From the NCBI RefSeq assembly GCF_021018805.1, contig NC_086283.1, positions 14,273,162-14,337,161 on the forward strand: DNA of 64,000 nucleotides, given 5' to 3'. This DNA is from Prinia subflava. Taxonomy: Eukaryota > Chordata > Aves > Passeriformes > Cisticolidae. The translations under genes and the position numbers were made by a program. Below are positions 45,570 to 58,700 of this stretch, one piece after another. A model generated the notes under the pieces. That model worked only from the letters and a program-made list of their open reading frames with translations. It was not told the origin of the DNA and did not search any database. The stretch's first letter is position 1. Every line of letters begins with the position of its first letter.

Positions 45570-46538
45570 AATTTAATCCATCACCATTTTATTTAAGACA
45601 GTGGAACTCTTCAATACATATGGATGTCCCCTGACACACTTAACGCATCAAAGAGAAGACTGCTGAAAAATAATGACTGTTGTTTCTCTCCCTCTCTCCA
45701 CACAGCAAAATATGCAGAAAACCCTGCCTGACATTGTTAATATCCTGCCAGTGCTCTGCACTGTTTTGACAATGAGATTCCAGAAGCCCTGCCAGCCTCA
45801 TGTCCACAGGGTTCTGTAGGCAGTGCTGTTCTGCAAGCCTACAATTTTATGATTTAACTGTGAAACATCTCCTTAGAAGAAATAAAGAAACGTGACAAAT
45901 ATCACAATTATCACACTAAATAACAAAAAAATGTATTATTATAATTCATTAATACAGCTTTGGAAAAGTCTAGGAATGATCAAATTCTGCTAAGAATTTC
46001 TCTCAGATAAATCACAGACCATATCCAGGTGACCACAGACAGCTCCTTCAATTCACAGTCTCATTAAATGTGTTGCTCCCCAAGAGAACCCTTAAGTAAC
46101 ACAGATGAAAACCTTACCCGAGCTTTACCTTGCAAGGGTGACAGCTTAGCACACCCTGGTTGTTTGCTTGCTAATGCATGAATGTACAAATCACAGAATC
46201 CCTGCTGCTGGGAGCTCACTGTCCTGACACAACCAGAACAGTGCAGACCCTGCCTGCACATATATGTAAATATGCTGGCTTATCAGCTTGCTTCTCTGAA
46301 GTGCGCCAAACAGGATTCTTCTCTCCTAACTTCACAATCTAACTATGAGGTATCTGGTCAAAGCTCAATTTTATAAGCAATACAAAATCTCAGCAAATAT
46401 ATACCCTCAGGTGTTTATAAAGTGCAGTAAAAATGAGGCAGGGTAGAAATCAGGAAATTAAGAGTTATTAAGAGAAAATATGAAAAGTGAACAAAGACTC
46501 ATTTTCTTATTTTTGCTTTAAGTGCTTCTATCCTAGAG
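45570..46538 (-). other. HERC5/6-like 3' UTR (inferred)
   Basis: Sequence from the stop codon to just past the first canonical polyadenylation signal on this strand. No coding signal. The end point is inferred from that hexamer. Confidence 0.5.
45588..45593 (-). terminator. Candidate polyadenylation signal AATAAA for HERC5/6-like
   Basis: AATAAA on the minus strand, about 950 nt after the stop codon; I saw no canonical hexamer between it and the stop. Confidence 0.5.
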
Positions 46539-46753
46539 TTAGGCACGGCCAAAACCTTCATTATGCTCTATGGCAAAAAGCAACTTCTCTTCGAGTATTT
46601 TTTTACTGCTGTATCTGGGGAGGAACAAAATGAGGGAGCAAGTACTGGGATAGGGATAGGACTCATCTGGATTTTCTAGTTGAGGATCTGCAATCAAAAA
46701 TCTAAAACATTCCAGTCCATATCCAGTGATTCGATCAGATCCTGACAAAAAAG
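46539..46753 (-). CDS. HERC5/6-like last exon U (HECT C-lobe, catalytic Cys)
   Basis: 215 nt encoding FLSGSDRITGYGLECFRFLI, PYPSTCSLILFLPRYSSKKI and the end NEGFGRA, stop TAA at 46,541-46,539. The catalytic Cys codon is 46,640-46,638. Acceptor ccttcag|CT. The C-lobe is intact. Confidence 0.96.
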
Positions 46754-49700
46754 CTGAAGGAATGAAAAAAAGAAAAACAAGAACAAGTTAGCAAATTAAA
46801 AAAACAAAATAAAATAATGTTAGCTGAAAATCATTAGAATAATTACTGTTAATGAAAATCACGAAAATCATGAACGGAATTTAGTGTAAGTGTACTTCCT
46901 AAGCTAAGTATTATGGTTTGTTGAATTTGCACCTGAATACAGATTAAAGTCTCTTACCAATTCACAGCAATTACAAGCCTTCTTCTACTTTATAATATAG
47001 ACTTTGTGGATGAGACATGCAGGCTAGGTCTGACCTTCTACCTTTAAAAATTATGACCTAGCTTCTTGCAACCCTTTGAGAAAGGTAAACTGCTTACATC
47101 AACACAGTGTGCTCACACAAACCGTGGCCTCTGACCAACAACACAACCACAAAATAAGGGATAAAGTAACTGCAAGCTTCAGGGTGGTCTGATACACTCA
47201 GGCAAACCTCAGGGGATGTGAGGAGGGTCAGAGCTGTCCCTGTGCAACTCCTTGCTGCTTGTTACTTTTTTGTGGCTTTCCCTAGAAAATGGGGCAGCAG
47301 CAGGGGCAAACACGTTGAAAGGCTCCAGTTTGGAACTATACTATAGTAGTTTTTATGTGCAATCGACTAGAATGTGTGTTGTGGGGGAAAGAAAAGGGCT
47401 ATGCAAAGTTTCAAATGCCTGATATATTACCAAGAAACATTTTCTTTTTTTCGTCTGATAGATTGTGAAACACAGCCCAAAAATTCCTGATGGTTTGATC
47501 GAACTTCTTATACTGACTGTATATCACATTCTGTCAAAGAGACAAAAATAAAACAGGCCAGTTAATCCTCAATATTTCCATTTATATTTAAAGCAACATT
47601 TTATCTGATAAATTTTATAATCCTGTTCATAGATATTCAAATCCCCTTAACCTCTGGAATCTGTTTGTTCATTTCTTTTTCAAAGATTCATATGACAATT
47701 CCTGAGTTATGGCTTGATACTTAGCCCCTTTTATTTTTGTAGCTGATGTAGATTAGAAACAGAACATCAACACAAATCAAAAAAGGGAAAGTTCTTTGAG
47801 CTTCTGTCCATCTGCTATGCACTCAGTGAAAGAACAGGTTAGAAGTAGTTTATGCTTAGCAGATAGAGCAGAAGGACACTGTTGCTTGTATACAATACCT
47901 TTTCCAGCAGATGCCAGTCAAATGTTTTGTATCCCTCCAGAAGCACCTGCAGCTCTTCAGGGAAAAACATCTTCCAGTTTCTAGCTGGGCAGCCTCTTAA
48001 GAACCCTTGCATAAAGTCCTCAAATGGCTTCTGTACTGATTCATTGAACATGTAATTCACATACAAATCAACATATTCTCTCCTGCAACAGATACCAAAT
48101 GAGCATTGGTGGTGTTTTTCTAAAAGGAGAATTATAGAGAAGTTTATAATTTATTCCTTTATTCCATATGTGTTGTACAGACTCAGTCCTAACTGAGACC
48201 AGTTGTCAGTGGCAATTACTTATTCACTGATTAAGCAGGGAGCATCTTCACAAATAAAAGAGAATGCTGGCCGGAATGGATTCATATTGGTAACTCTTTG
48301 TACTTCATGTGAACGCTCCAATGAAACCCTATCAGACACCTGATTACTATAAAAGATGGAACCTAGCAGACCTAACTCCCATTGAATGCCCAAGAATTTC
48401 CCTGAAATGGAATCAAGTATTTGCACAGCTGCTAATCAACAGTTTCACTCTTCTCTCTACTTTGGATGGGGATTTGTGTAGTGACATTGTACTTGTAAAA
48501 TCAACTCAATGCAAATGCTGTTGACTGTACAAGTACAATGTACTTCAAGCTTCTTAAATAGCCCTTTCCTGGATCCCTATGGGTCCACAAGTCATCTGCA
48601 TAATTCAGGACACAAAATTGCTCTCTGTCCTCTGTGCTGAGATTAATATTGACACAAAGCCTTATTGATAGATTGCTCCTTCTCCTTTATGTACAAGACA
48701 CGTAATTAAGCAGGAAACATTTTGCTCCAAAAAACCCCTTACAGAGGCGTACCTATAGCTGGGTTTCCCAGACAAATCATCTGTATTTGCCTGAAAATAA
48801 TGTTCAAGGGTTTTTTTACATTTGTTAGGAATTTTTCTGTTAATGGCAGGTATCTGTGTATGCAGATATCAGGATGTCCAAGGATCCCCATGTCATTCAC
48901 TGCTTGCACAAACTGCCAGTGTTTGGCACGTGTGCAGCAAGTGCAGCAGGAACTGAAAAGTTCTATTGGACCAAGACCAATGGCACAATACAGAAGTCAA
49001 TATTTTCTAACAGCATATGGGGCTGGGTACAGACGCGTTATTTCATACACTTGTAACACAACAACAGGATTAAGAAACAGAAAAATAAAACTGACCTGTT
49101 GTCCTTAGTGACAGGAATGTTGGCACCATTTTCTTTAAGTTCAACAACATCCATGGAATCTTCTCCTTTTGTTGCCTATGCAAATAAATTAGAACATTGG
49201 CTGTTATATTTATATATGACAGATATATATGTGCTACTTCTCTCATTCTTCCTGAAGAGCCTGACATGGCACTCATCGCACTAGTCTGAGTTTACAGACA
49301 AGTTGTGTCATTTGCACTGGGACACTGTCTTGCCCAAGTAGCTACGTGGGATGCCTTACCGTGAAGACCAAGTCCAAGTTATCATTTTCTTCATTCAAAA
49401 TTTTCCAAAGACTCCTGTCCAAACACAAAAGGGATTAAAGAGAGAAGAAACGTGACCCTTCAGTGCACTTTCAAATTCTGCTAAAGAACATCCTTTGACG
49501 AGCAGTATTTAAATGCATACATGTACACAACATCTACACTCAGAACCATGGTATTTGATCCTGAAATTTCATCATGCTGCTGACATAAGCTGAGCACAAA
49601 TGCCTCCAGTAAAAAAGGTTTCCAGGCAAGTCCATCGTCATGCCCTGTGTGGACAACTTCACACAAAGTTCAGTGCCAACTGGGCTTGGGACCAGAGCCT

Positions 49701-52700
49701 CACTTCCAGATTTTATCTAGTGAAGAGTTAAGTATGGAACAGTGGTATGATCTGGGAGAATTGTTTTGGGGTGCAGCACCTCACCAAGTATTGCAGGCAA
49801 CCTTGTGTTCCAATTCACTGAGGAACCTCAGTAAATTTAGCACCTCAGGAATTTACCACCTCAACACAGTCACTGGCTCAAGGGATGGGGTTCTCATCTT
49901 CTTGGTTGTTTATGTCATTTGCCTGGAAGATTTGGCTTCAGGGGCCTAGAAACATTATGTTGGTGGCAGCAGCACTTCTCCCTCTACGTCTGCCTGATAT
50001 CTCCTCTCCCAGTGCATGGAAACTCTGCACAAGGGTTCTCATAATTGGCAAAACTACAGCATTTTGTAATACTGTACTTGAGCAAGGCAATATTGTGAAT
50101 ATCAGAAAAAGGCAAATCAGAAAAAAACCCAGAACATTAATAATTGGGTCATTAGTTCTTTCGAGTCCAAACTACAGCCCAAAGTGTTTTGAATTATTAT
50201 ATTCATAGTGTGGACTTGAACTCTTGTGGAGCAGAGATCTGACATCTTCTAAGCCATGAGGCTTGGCTTTTTGTTTTGGCAATGCCACCCTCTGAGAGCA
50301 ACATCCATGCCCTGGACAAGGACCTCCTTAAAAATCTATGGCTTCTAGCAGCAAATTTACAATGGCAAATGTAGATGCCATGAGTGCTCTGAATTCAGCC
50401 TCTGAGATCTCCCTGTGCATGGTCAAGGCAAGGGACCCAGCCAAAGTTTGGGCCATGCCTGGCTCATACCGGCCCGTGGTTGGCAGCAGATCCTTCAGGT
50501 CCTCCAGGGTGGGGGCCAGGTCCAGTAGCTTTTTGTAGAGAGCCCTGGGGAAGGGGAAGGGCACCATGCGCTGGTTAAACAGGGCCATTCCACACAGTGT
50601 CCCGATCAAGAGGAAGGTGTCCTCATCCTCACAGCTCGAGGCCTGATTAGGAACAAGCACACCAGAAAGCCATGACTGACTTTTCCTACGGATGGGGCCC
50701 CCATCCACCCCTGCAGGTCTGCCTTACCTGTGTGGGGAACCACACGAGGCCGGACTTGAAGCGGCAGAAGGCGCTGGTGCCAGGCTGGCAGAGGGTCCTG
50801 GCTGCAATGCTGAAGAGCTCCTGGGACAGCGCACCTTCATCCACCCCCACCTCACCCACAAAAGACACCTGCAAGGCCCGAGACACCCGTAGATAGAGAC
50901 AGCCGTGCTGCCCACAATATCAGATTCCTCACCTGGTGTGCAACAAGCCAATAATTACACACCCGAGAGAGGGAGGCTGATTAATTATTTATTTCACGGT
51001 TGTGTCAACCTGGGTACACGACGGTACTCCACAAATCAAGCACACCCCAGCAGACTTTCTGAGGCATTATTTATACACATAAATTCAGAGTCAGTAACTG
51101 TCCAAGTCTGTTATGCTTGGTTAGTCATTTCCAAACAAGTTACATAACCCCAGCTAACTTCCACACACCCTCACGGTTAGGGTCTTCACCCGGGCAGGGG
51201 TCTCTTTGCCCCGGGGGGCGTGATTTGCAGCATTATAATGAACACAGCTGAGTTACAGGATACGTGGACCTTGACTATTTTCCCAAGTTAGCAATGTATA
51301 TACAGACATACATCTTGATTTACTGCAGCCTTAAGGCTTTTCAGTTCCCGGATGTCCTCGGCTAAGGAATGCTGGCTGCTGCCTGTTCCACTGACTAGGT
51401 ATCCTTTCTCCCTGATTAAGCTTGAAAGTGCACAAAGATCTTACACCGAAAACCATCTTATTTAAGATAACCTGGATCTACTCTGAGACACGCCCCGAGC
51501 CGCGAGGCCCCCGCGGCGGGGCGGGCTGTGGGCGGCGGAAGCGGCGGCCATGCTGCGCGGCCCGGCCCTGCTGCTGCGGCGGGCGGCCCCGGGCGGCCTC
51601 GCGCACGGCCGGCGCTGCCACCGGCAGCAGCAGCGGGAGCAGGGATCGGGATCGGGATCGGGATCGGGATCGGGATCAGCGCGGCCGCAGCCGCCGGACC
51701 CATCGCTGCTGCGCTTCCTGGTGTGCCCGCTCTCCAAGCGGCCGCTGAGGTGAGGACGGGGCGGGGGAGCTGCGCCCGAGACCTGGGCGAACCCAGGTTA
51801 GTCACTGCTCCTCATGTTTTTGCTTGGCTGCTTCTCCCCCCTCCCCGACTTGGCTGGCCAGGTACGAAGAAGCTACGAACGAGCTCATTAACGAGGAGCT
51901 GGGCATCGCGTACCCCATCATCGACGGCATCCCGAACATGGTTCCGGAGGCTGCCAGGATGACGCACAAGAAGCCGCCGGCCGAGGGCTCGGAGCAGCCC
52001 TGAGGAGCCGCCGGGCACGGCGGTATCGGGGCCCGATGGCCGGAGCAGGGCTGCTGCCCTCCCTGCCCACGCTGACTGTGCTCGTTCCCCTCCTGTCCCT
52101 GGCAGGCCTGTTCTACTCGGCCAGCGTAGACGAAACCTTCCCTCAGGGCTGCACCAGCACGACCAGTCTGTGCTTCTACAGCCTTCTCCTTCCTGTTACA
52201 GTGCCAGTTTATGTGTTCTTTCACCTGTGGACCTGGATGGGGATTAAGCTTTTTAGGCACAACTAGCGTGATGCTTTTGCTAACCCCTGGGCTTCTCTAA
52301 ATCAACGTAATTTGTTTAATCTCATCAAGTACTGCCCTTCCTTTGAGGGACTATTGACTGGCATCATTTTCATGGTAGGATCTGGAACTGTATGAAGCAG
52401 CAGCCCATTGTTAACTATGCAGATGAAGAGTAGGAGTAATAAGAAGCACTAATTCCCTGTTTTATCCCTTAAGAGTGCTGTGCATTTGTAGTGGCACTAA
52501 TTAAAACCATAGTTTTCATGAGGAAAAAACTGTATCCTGAGTGAATAAATGAAAATTAAAACATGAAATTATATGAATCTCTCTTTAAGAGCTTTGGGTT
52601 TTTTTAACCATATGTGAGTATGGAAATATGTTTGTCAGAAGAGCAAAATTTAAAATAAATCAGGCTGGTGTTTAATAACAAAACTTGAGATGAGTCAAAT

Positions 52701-55700
52701 GAAGACATTTCTTTCTTGCATGATCCCCTGTCTGTATGTGCAGATCTTTTCTTTCTAGGGCCAGGATGAGAGTGCCACATGCCAAGTTCTCAGTATTGTC
52801 TGAAAAACTTTGTAACAGGACACAGCTATGAAGGGGACAGGCCAATGCTACAATGAAGGTTTCTTTTTTATGTTTTGCTTTTGGGTAGTTTGTATCTGCA
52901 ACACAAAGCACATTCGCGTCCTTTACCTGTGTAAAAATCCAGACATGAAGTACCAAGCTGTGAATGCTGCACTAGGCTGTAAATGCTGTGAGACACTAAC
53001 AGTGCAGTTCTATCTTTCAGGCTGCTGCTGGGTAAATAATATTGTGATGCACAGTGTGAAAGGCAGTGCTCACAAGAGGTGCGCCCAAAGGCTGACTTGA
53101 TCTGAGGGCAGGTGTTTGTCAGAGCTTCTACCGTCGATGGAGACTCAAAATCTAGAGGACAGTACAGAGCACATCCTCACTGCCTCTGTAAATAAATGCC
53201 TCTCTCAGCTGGTGTAGTGAGGAAGCAAAAAGGAGAGGTAGCTCCAGGTGCCATTGTGAATCTTCTGATTAAATGGGAAAGAAAGGCTTTGACAGCTCCG
53301 GTTGGCAAGAAAGCTCACTTGGAAAGCACCAGAACTGGGTAATAGGGCACCAGGGTCCATGATTCCTGTGGCATAGGCGTGGTGCCAGACTTTGAGTTAG
53401 TGACAGGTGGGGCACGTGGTCCCTGAGCTGAACTCTGCTCTGGGCAGGTGTCCTGTTCCCACGTCAGCCAGCTAATGGCTTTTGCAGGGTAGGGCCAGCA
53501 TCACGATTCCTGTGGGAAATGCAATTACCACTACCTTCGGATCAGTGTGGAAGCCACAGATTAAAGGCACGTGGAGACAGCAGCATTGTAATCAGATGCC
53601 CATCTCCCTGGCCTGTAATATCCTTCCTTTCCCTTCAGACAGCTTCTCCATGAGAGAAGTGTCGTGTCTGTGTTGCTTGCTGACCCTTCAGGCTTGTTCC
53701 CCAGACACTGGGGTTTTAAAATACTAGTATAAAGTCTCAAAAGTTAGTCTAGCAGCAACAGCACTGGACTTTGACAACTGAGCAATTCTATTCCATTTCC
53801 CCAAAGCAACGTGCCAGTAAATAGCACTGCCACTTGCATTTAACTTATGCCAACAAAGCTGCCTGGAGTAAGGATGTAAATACTGCCCTCCAGATTTACT
53901 ATAGACCTATGGATCATGTTTTGTAATAATTTGATGAGCAGTTCTTTTGTTGTATGCTCAGAGGATACTTAAACCCTTCTGCCAATATTCAGTAACACTG
54001 AAAATCAAGGAATACAGCAGCAGGATACTTAGAGCTAACAAGTAATACAGTTTAGTATCTTACCTTTAATGTCTTCCTGAAATCTTGGTTTGAGGCGGAT
54101 TTTAAATTTTTCCATATGTCTTGCAGAAGACATTGTCTTCTGACACAAAAATTCCATATCTGAGGGATCCATATAAAGGGTAACTGAGGATTGAAGTAAT
54201 AGTCTCTTAGCAGTGTGTTTATCTCTTCTAATTGATAACAAAATTGGCTGCACTTACAATACAGGTCCTGGACAGAGAACTGCATTCTGTACTATGAACA
54301 CGGATCTTGTTTTCCCTGTCAAAGATGCATGGGTACTTGCTCAGCTTCCATAGGACTGTCTGAAAGGACAAGGAAGAAAGAAAAAGACATGCTGATTTTG
54401 TCTTTTGAAGCCAGAGTTCAGGAACATATGTGCAGACTGAACTGTCAAGTCTGTACCCCGGCAAACTGTCATGTCTCTGAAATGAGCCCTTGTGTGCATG
54501 AGCTCTGCACTAACGGAGGCTCATGTCCTAAAAACAGCTTCTACACACTCCTGTGAGTGAGAAGCAGGGAGAGTCATCTAACCTCTCTGTGCAGACAGAC
54601 ACTTGTTTACGGTAATGCCTCAAGAATAAAATAGAGTGATTTTAACAGCATCTTCCATAATTCAGCTAAACAAAAATGTCTTGGATACTCAGGTTATGGT
54701 ATACTGTTTTTAAAAACTGCTGCGTTTATTATATGTAATACCAAAAATAGATACTGGTCTAAAAATCCTCTAATTTAAAGTATTACACCTCCAGTGTGAT
54801 AAGGCAGCAACTTCAGGTAATGAAGCCAACTTCCTAATTGGCTTTTGATTCTATGCAGTTTCTCAAACCTCATCCTCCACTCTGGTTAATTAGTACAAAA
54901 TAGGTACATTAGCAAATAAAAGCTTATGAAGGAATTAGGCAGTTGCCCTACAAATTCCAGCCAAATTGCCAGAAAGCTTACTTCTTTTTGCCAAAGGAAC
55001 CCCATACTATGCACATTTCCATTTCATACTGCTTCCTCTGACACTGACTGCATTTGGTAGCTAGTTTTCACTCTGCATCAAGAAATGCCACAGATAATTT
55101 TTATTACCACAACTTTAAGATGTAAGTACATTGAAATGCTCAATAGAGCTTCTAAACAGAAGTTCAAAGACACCTCAAAATATTTCTCTTCAATAAACAT
55201 AATAAAATCCAGAGCAACACAAAGTATAACAACCATTCCTTGTGGTGCTATTTCACAGTGATTATGAGTTCAAAGCAAATAGAGCTGCTTAAGATGCTGG
55301 AGGTCAGCTCCAACTCTCAGAACCAAGGATCATCTCAAGCAAAGGCTCTATTGTAGCTGCTGGAACACTGGGGTGGTAAAGGACTTGCATAATTTAGAGC
55401 ATTGGGGAACTAGGGAAAATGAAATGTCTTTGAAATGTGCTGGATTAGTCTCTAGAGCTGTATATATACAAACTATTTAAACAAAAGAAAAAGGAGTGTT
55501 TTGCACTGCTGGTAAGATTTATACTTACTACTATATTGGACCACGAACATAAGTTGATAACCTCTCCTACTCCAGGTACATGGAAGATGCTCTCATGTAC
55601 TCTGAAGCCAGTTCTGGAGTTCACCTGCATTGAAACATGCAATATATCAGCAGCAGAACTAGGGAGCTGTGTCTGTATGGCATGACAGGACTGACTGGGC

Positions 55701-58700
55701 TTCCTTCAGAAAGGGCTGTGAGACCCTACACAGAAGTTAAGCAATAAAAGTGCTACAAGCAGCACAGTGCTCCAAAGTGAGAAGTCTTAGAAAGCCATGT
55801 ATAAACTAGCAGGAAAGCAATTTTCATTTGCAATTAAGGTCCCTTAACAGGACTCCATCAGAAAAAAGTATATTTCTCTTGGAGAGTTTTTCATGTTTCT
55901 GCAGTTCCCTATTCATGTTCCTACTTGTTGCCTGGAAAAGATACTTGCAGGGGGACAGTGAACAGTGAACATTTAAAGCTCCAAAATCATGTAATCACTT
56001 ACAGAGGAGCAGGCCTGCTGCATTTTTGAGTTTATTTATCTGCATAAATACAGATTTGAGAATCTAAACTTTAAGGCCCAACTACGCATACTCAGCCAAA
56101 TTCAAGTCTGAACAAAATTTAGCAAGTCTCTCTGATTTATACTGTGTGCTTGAACTCTTGACTTCCATAAACTTTGAACATCTCCACAGGAGAAAGTATG
56201 ATTGTACAGAAGAACACAGTTACTGCTTCCTGTGTTTCCCTTGTTCGTGTGCAGCCAAAGAGGTTCTAATGCTGTTGTCCCAGAGAATTTGTCAGGTTAA
56301 CTGGCTCTTAAAGAATCACACGGCATTAGTGTGGCAGCCACAATGTGCCAAGTAGATAGGTTGCATTTTAGTGCTCTGAGCAGTTACTGGGGTGAGGGAT
56401 CTCAGCAGCAGAAAGGGGAATGAGCATGTTACATAGAAGACATTACATCCATAGCTGTGTAGGCATCAGTGGATGCACTCTAGACACCACTGGAAGCATT
56501 CTTCCCCCTGCCAGGGCCTATAACATGCTTTAGTGCTTCATTTCTACAGAGAGTCAGTTTGGCACAACTCAAGTAGGACTCCTTCAAAACTGTGCTGGTG
56601 TAGAGCCAAAGAGATTCCTGAAGCAGTGTCAAACCCAGATAATTCAACAAGTGAGAAGTATTAAAATGCTCTTTGAGCTACATTGAGACACCCTGTCTAA
56701 CTGGGATCCAAGCACTTTCTCACCTGGTAAAGCATCTGCAGTATTTGCAGAGGCTGAGTTTCAGCTGGGTCCAGGTTGAAGAGGCAGCCTGGCCTCCTGA
56801 CAAATTGAAACAGAATTTGCTGGGAAACCCTCTGATACAGAATAACCAGCTTCTTGAAAAAGAATGTTTCTAGATTTGACCATAGGCATTCTGTAAAGAA
56901 AACAGCTAGTGAGGTCACAGGTAATGTACAAATCACTGCAATTTGTGGATGAAGCTGCTCTTTTTATCAAATGAATTAAACAAAAAAAGTTTTGCACTAC
57001 AAAAATATTAAACCTCAGACATAATTTTTTATATTCTTGTGGCTTGCTGTATAGTCCCCATGTTTCTATGCCTATCAAACGCAATTATTTCAAGCTTTGG
57101 AACACATTACATTAGTGATAATGACACTTGTTCTGCAGCAGAAAATGACCAAACATTTAAATTATTCAGTTCTACCATCACTAAACCCTACCAAGAGTTT
57201 GCAGGCCCTCTGGCTGGAGCTTCAGGATGGTTTGAGCCAGAAGAATCAGAGAAAGGAAAGAGTCTCCATCCTCTGCCTGCAGAAGGAAAGGCAAGATCAA
57301 GTAGACTCGGAAATTTTCAGGTGAGATGGGAGAGGAAGACAAAGATGGCAGTAAGTTCCTAATCTCCTTTTGCACCTTTAGAGAGAAAAAAAAAAAAAGA
57401 CAACAGTTAAAATGCAATTAGCCATGAGATTTGTAAGTTTCATGCACAAATCCAAAGCTCCTCAGTATCTTGCGTAGTGAGAGGATCCTTATATCAAATC
57501 CATACCTCCTGATAGACTGTTCGGTTTTTACTGATCTTCTCATAAAAATGTTTCACTTCTGACATGTCTACTCCTGAGACTTCTTTGGAAGTTTTGAAAT
57601 GTTTGTCTCTATCACAACATAAAAAAAAAAAAAAAAAAAGAACATTTAAGAATTTGTCTACTGAATAATGAAGTACTGTAATATCAGATAATACTGGAAA
57701 GTTGAGCGCCAGCTCCCGTGGGTATAATTTCATGTGTTCTAAGAAGATAAGACACAAGCCACTGTTTTGTGACCTGATTAATAGCCTGTCCTTTCTGCCT
57801 TGTGTGGCTGTGAACTATTAATGGTAGACTCCTGTATTGCACCCTAAAATGACTTCTACTTCAGTACCAGAAGAAGCTATTAAGGATCCTTTGAGAGCTG
57901 TAATATTGCCTGGAGGGATTATCATCATCTGCCAAATATCACTAAAGGATAATCTTCTGAAATGTGAGCTTCTCTAGCATGTTTCAGTAGAACCAGGGCT
58001 ATAAAAATCCTAATATTTGCTTGAGCATTGCAAAATAAAGACTTGCTTCTTGCAAGTTCAGATTAAATGAATCAATACGTGACCTAAAATAACACTTCCT
58101 GGTCGGTTTACATGCAGTCAATATATTCTGTTATGTCTAAGTCAGTGCATCCTACCTTTTGTCCAGGAAGCTTCCATTGATGCAAGCCTCAGATGAGAAG
58201 ATCCGTCTGATATTTCTGATAGTAAAAAAAAAAAATGTCCTTTCAACTTCAGGTTTTTAACTCTGAAAGAACAAAAAACATGTACAATGGTGTCTGCATC
58301 TGACCACACAACATTTTTCTTAGCGCCACTTCTCTGTCAGTGTTGCAGAAGACATTGTATTCAAGGAGTTCCTGATCTCTGGCAAACCACCTCTGCTCTC
58401 TGGGCCTTGAAAGGGAGCCTGCTCAAGCACCCCATGCCAGCCAGTGCTCCATTCTGGTGAGTGTTATCATGGAGATTCTTCTCCTGACAGGTCAGAACAT
58501 TAACTGCTTTTGTTTGTTATGCAAAATAAAAGGCACTGGAACATGGGAAGGGAGGAGCACTCCTTCCACAGACAGGATCTTTCTAGCACGTGGAGGGAAA
58601 ATCCATCAGGCTATCAATTTATTGCTGCACAAAAGCTGGGTTCCCAGAACCTGAGGGAATATCAGACGTACTCACTCCCAGTGTTCCTGGTTCTCTTCTT

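Larger units (their letters stand above)
51480..51790. promoter_or_regulatory. CpG-island promoter of PYURF-PIGY
   Basis: GC-rich, CpG-dense block starting about 70 nt before the PYURF ATG and spanning its first exon, with no TATA box. It is the only such island between 43.4 and 64 kb and lies inside the HERC5/6-like gene. Confidence 0.7.

Noticed and set aside
51458..51962. Long open frames overlapping PYURF in other frames and on the minus strand
   Set aside because: Shadows of the GC-rich PYURF exon and the GGGATC repeat; the PYURF frame has homology and correct splicing.
54230..54259. A 30-nt intron gtaagt...ttag in block M/N
   Set aside because: Far below workable vertebrate intron length, and the joined frame would read a stop immediately.
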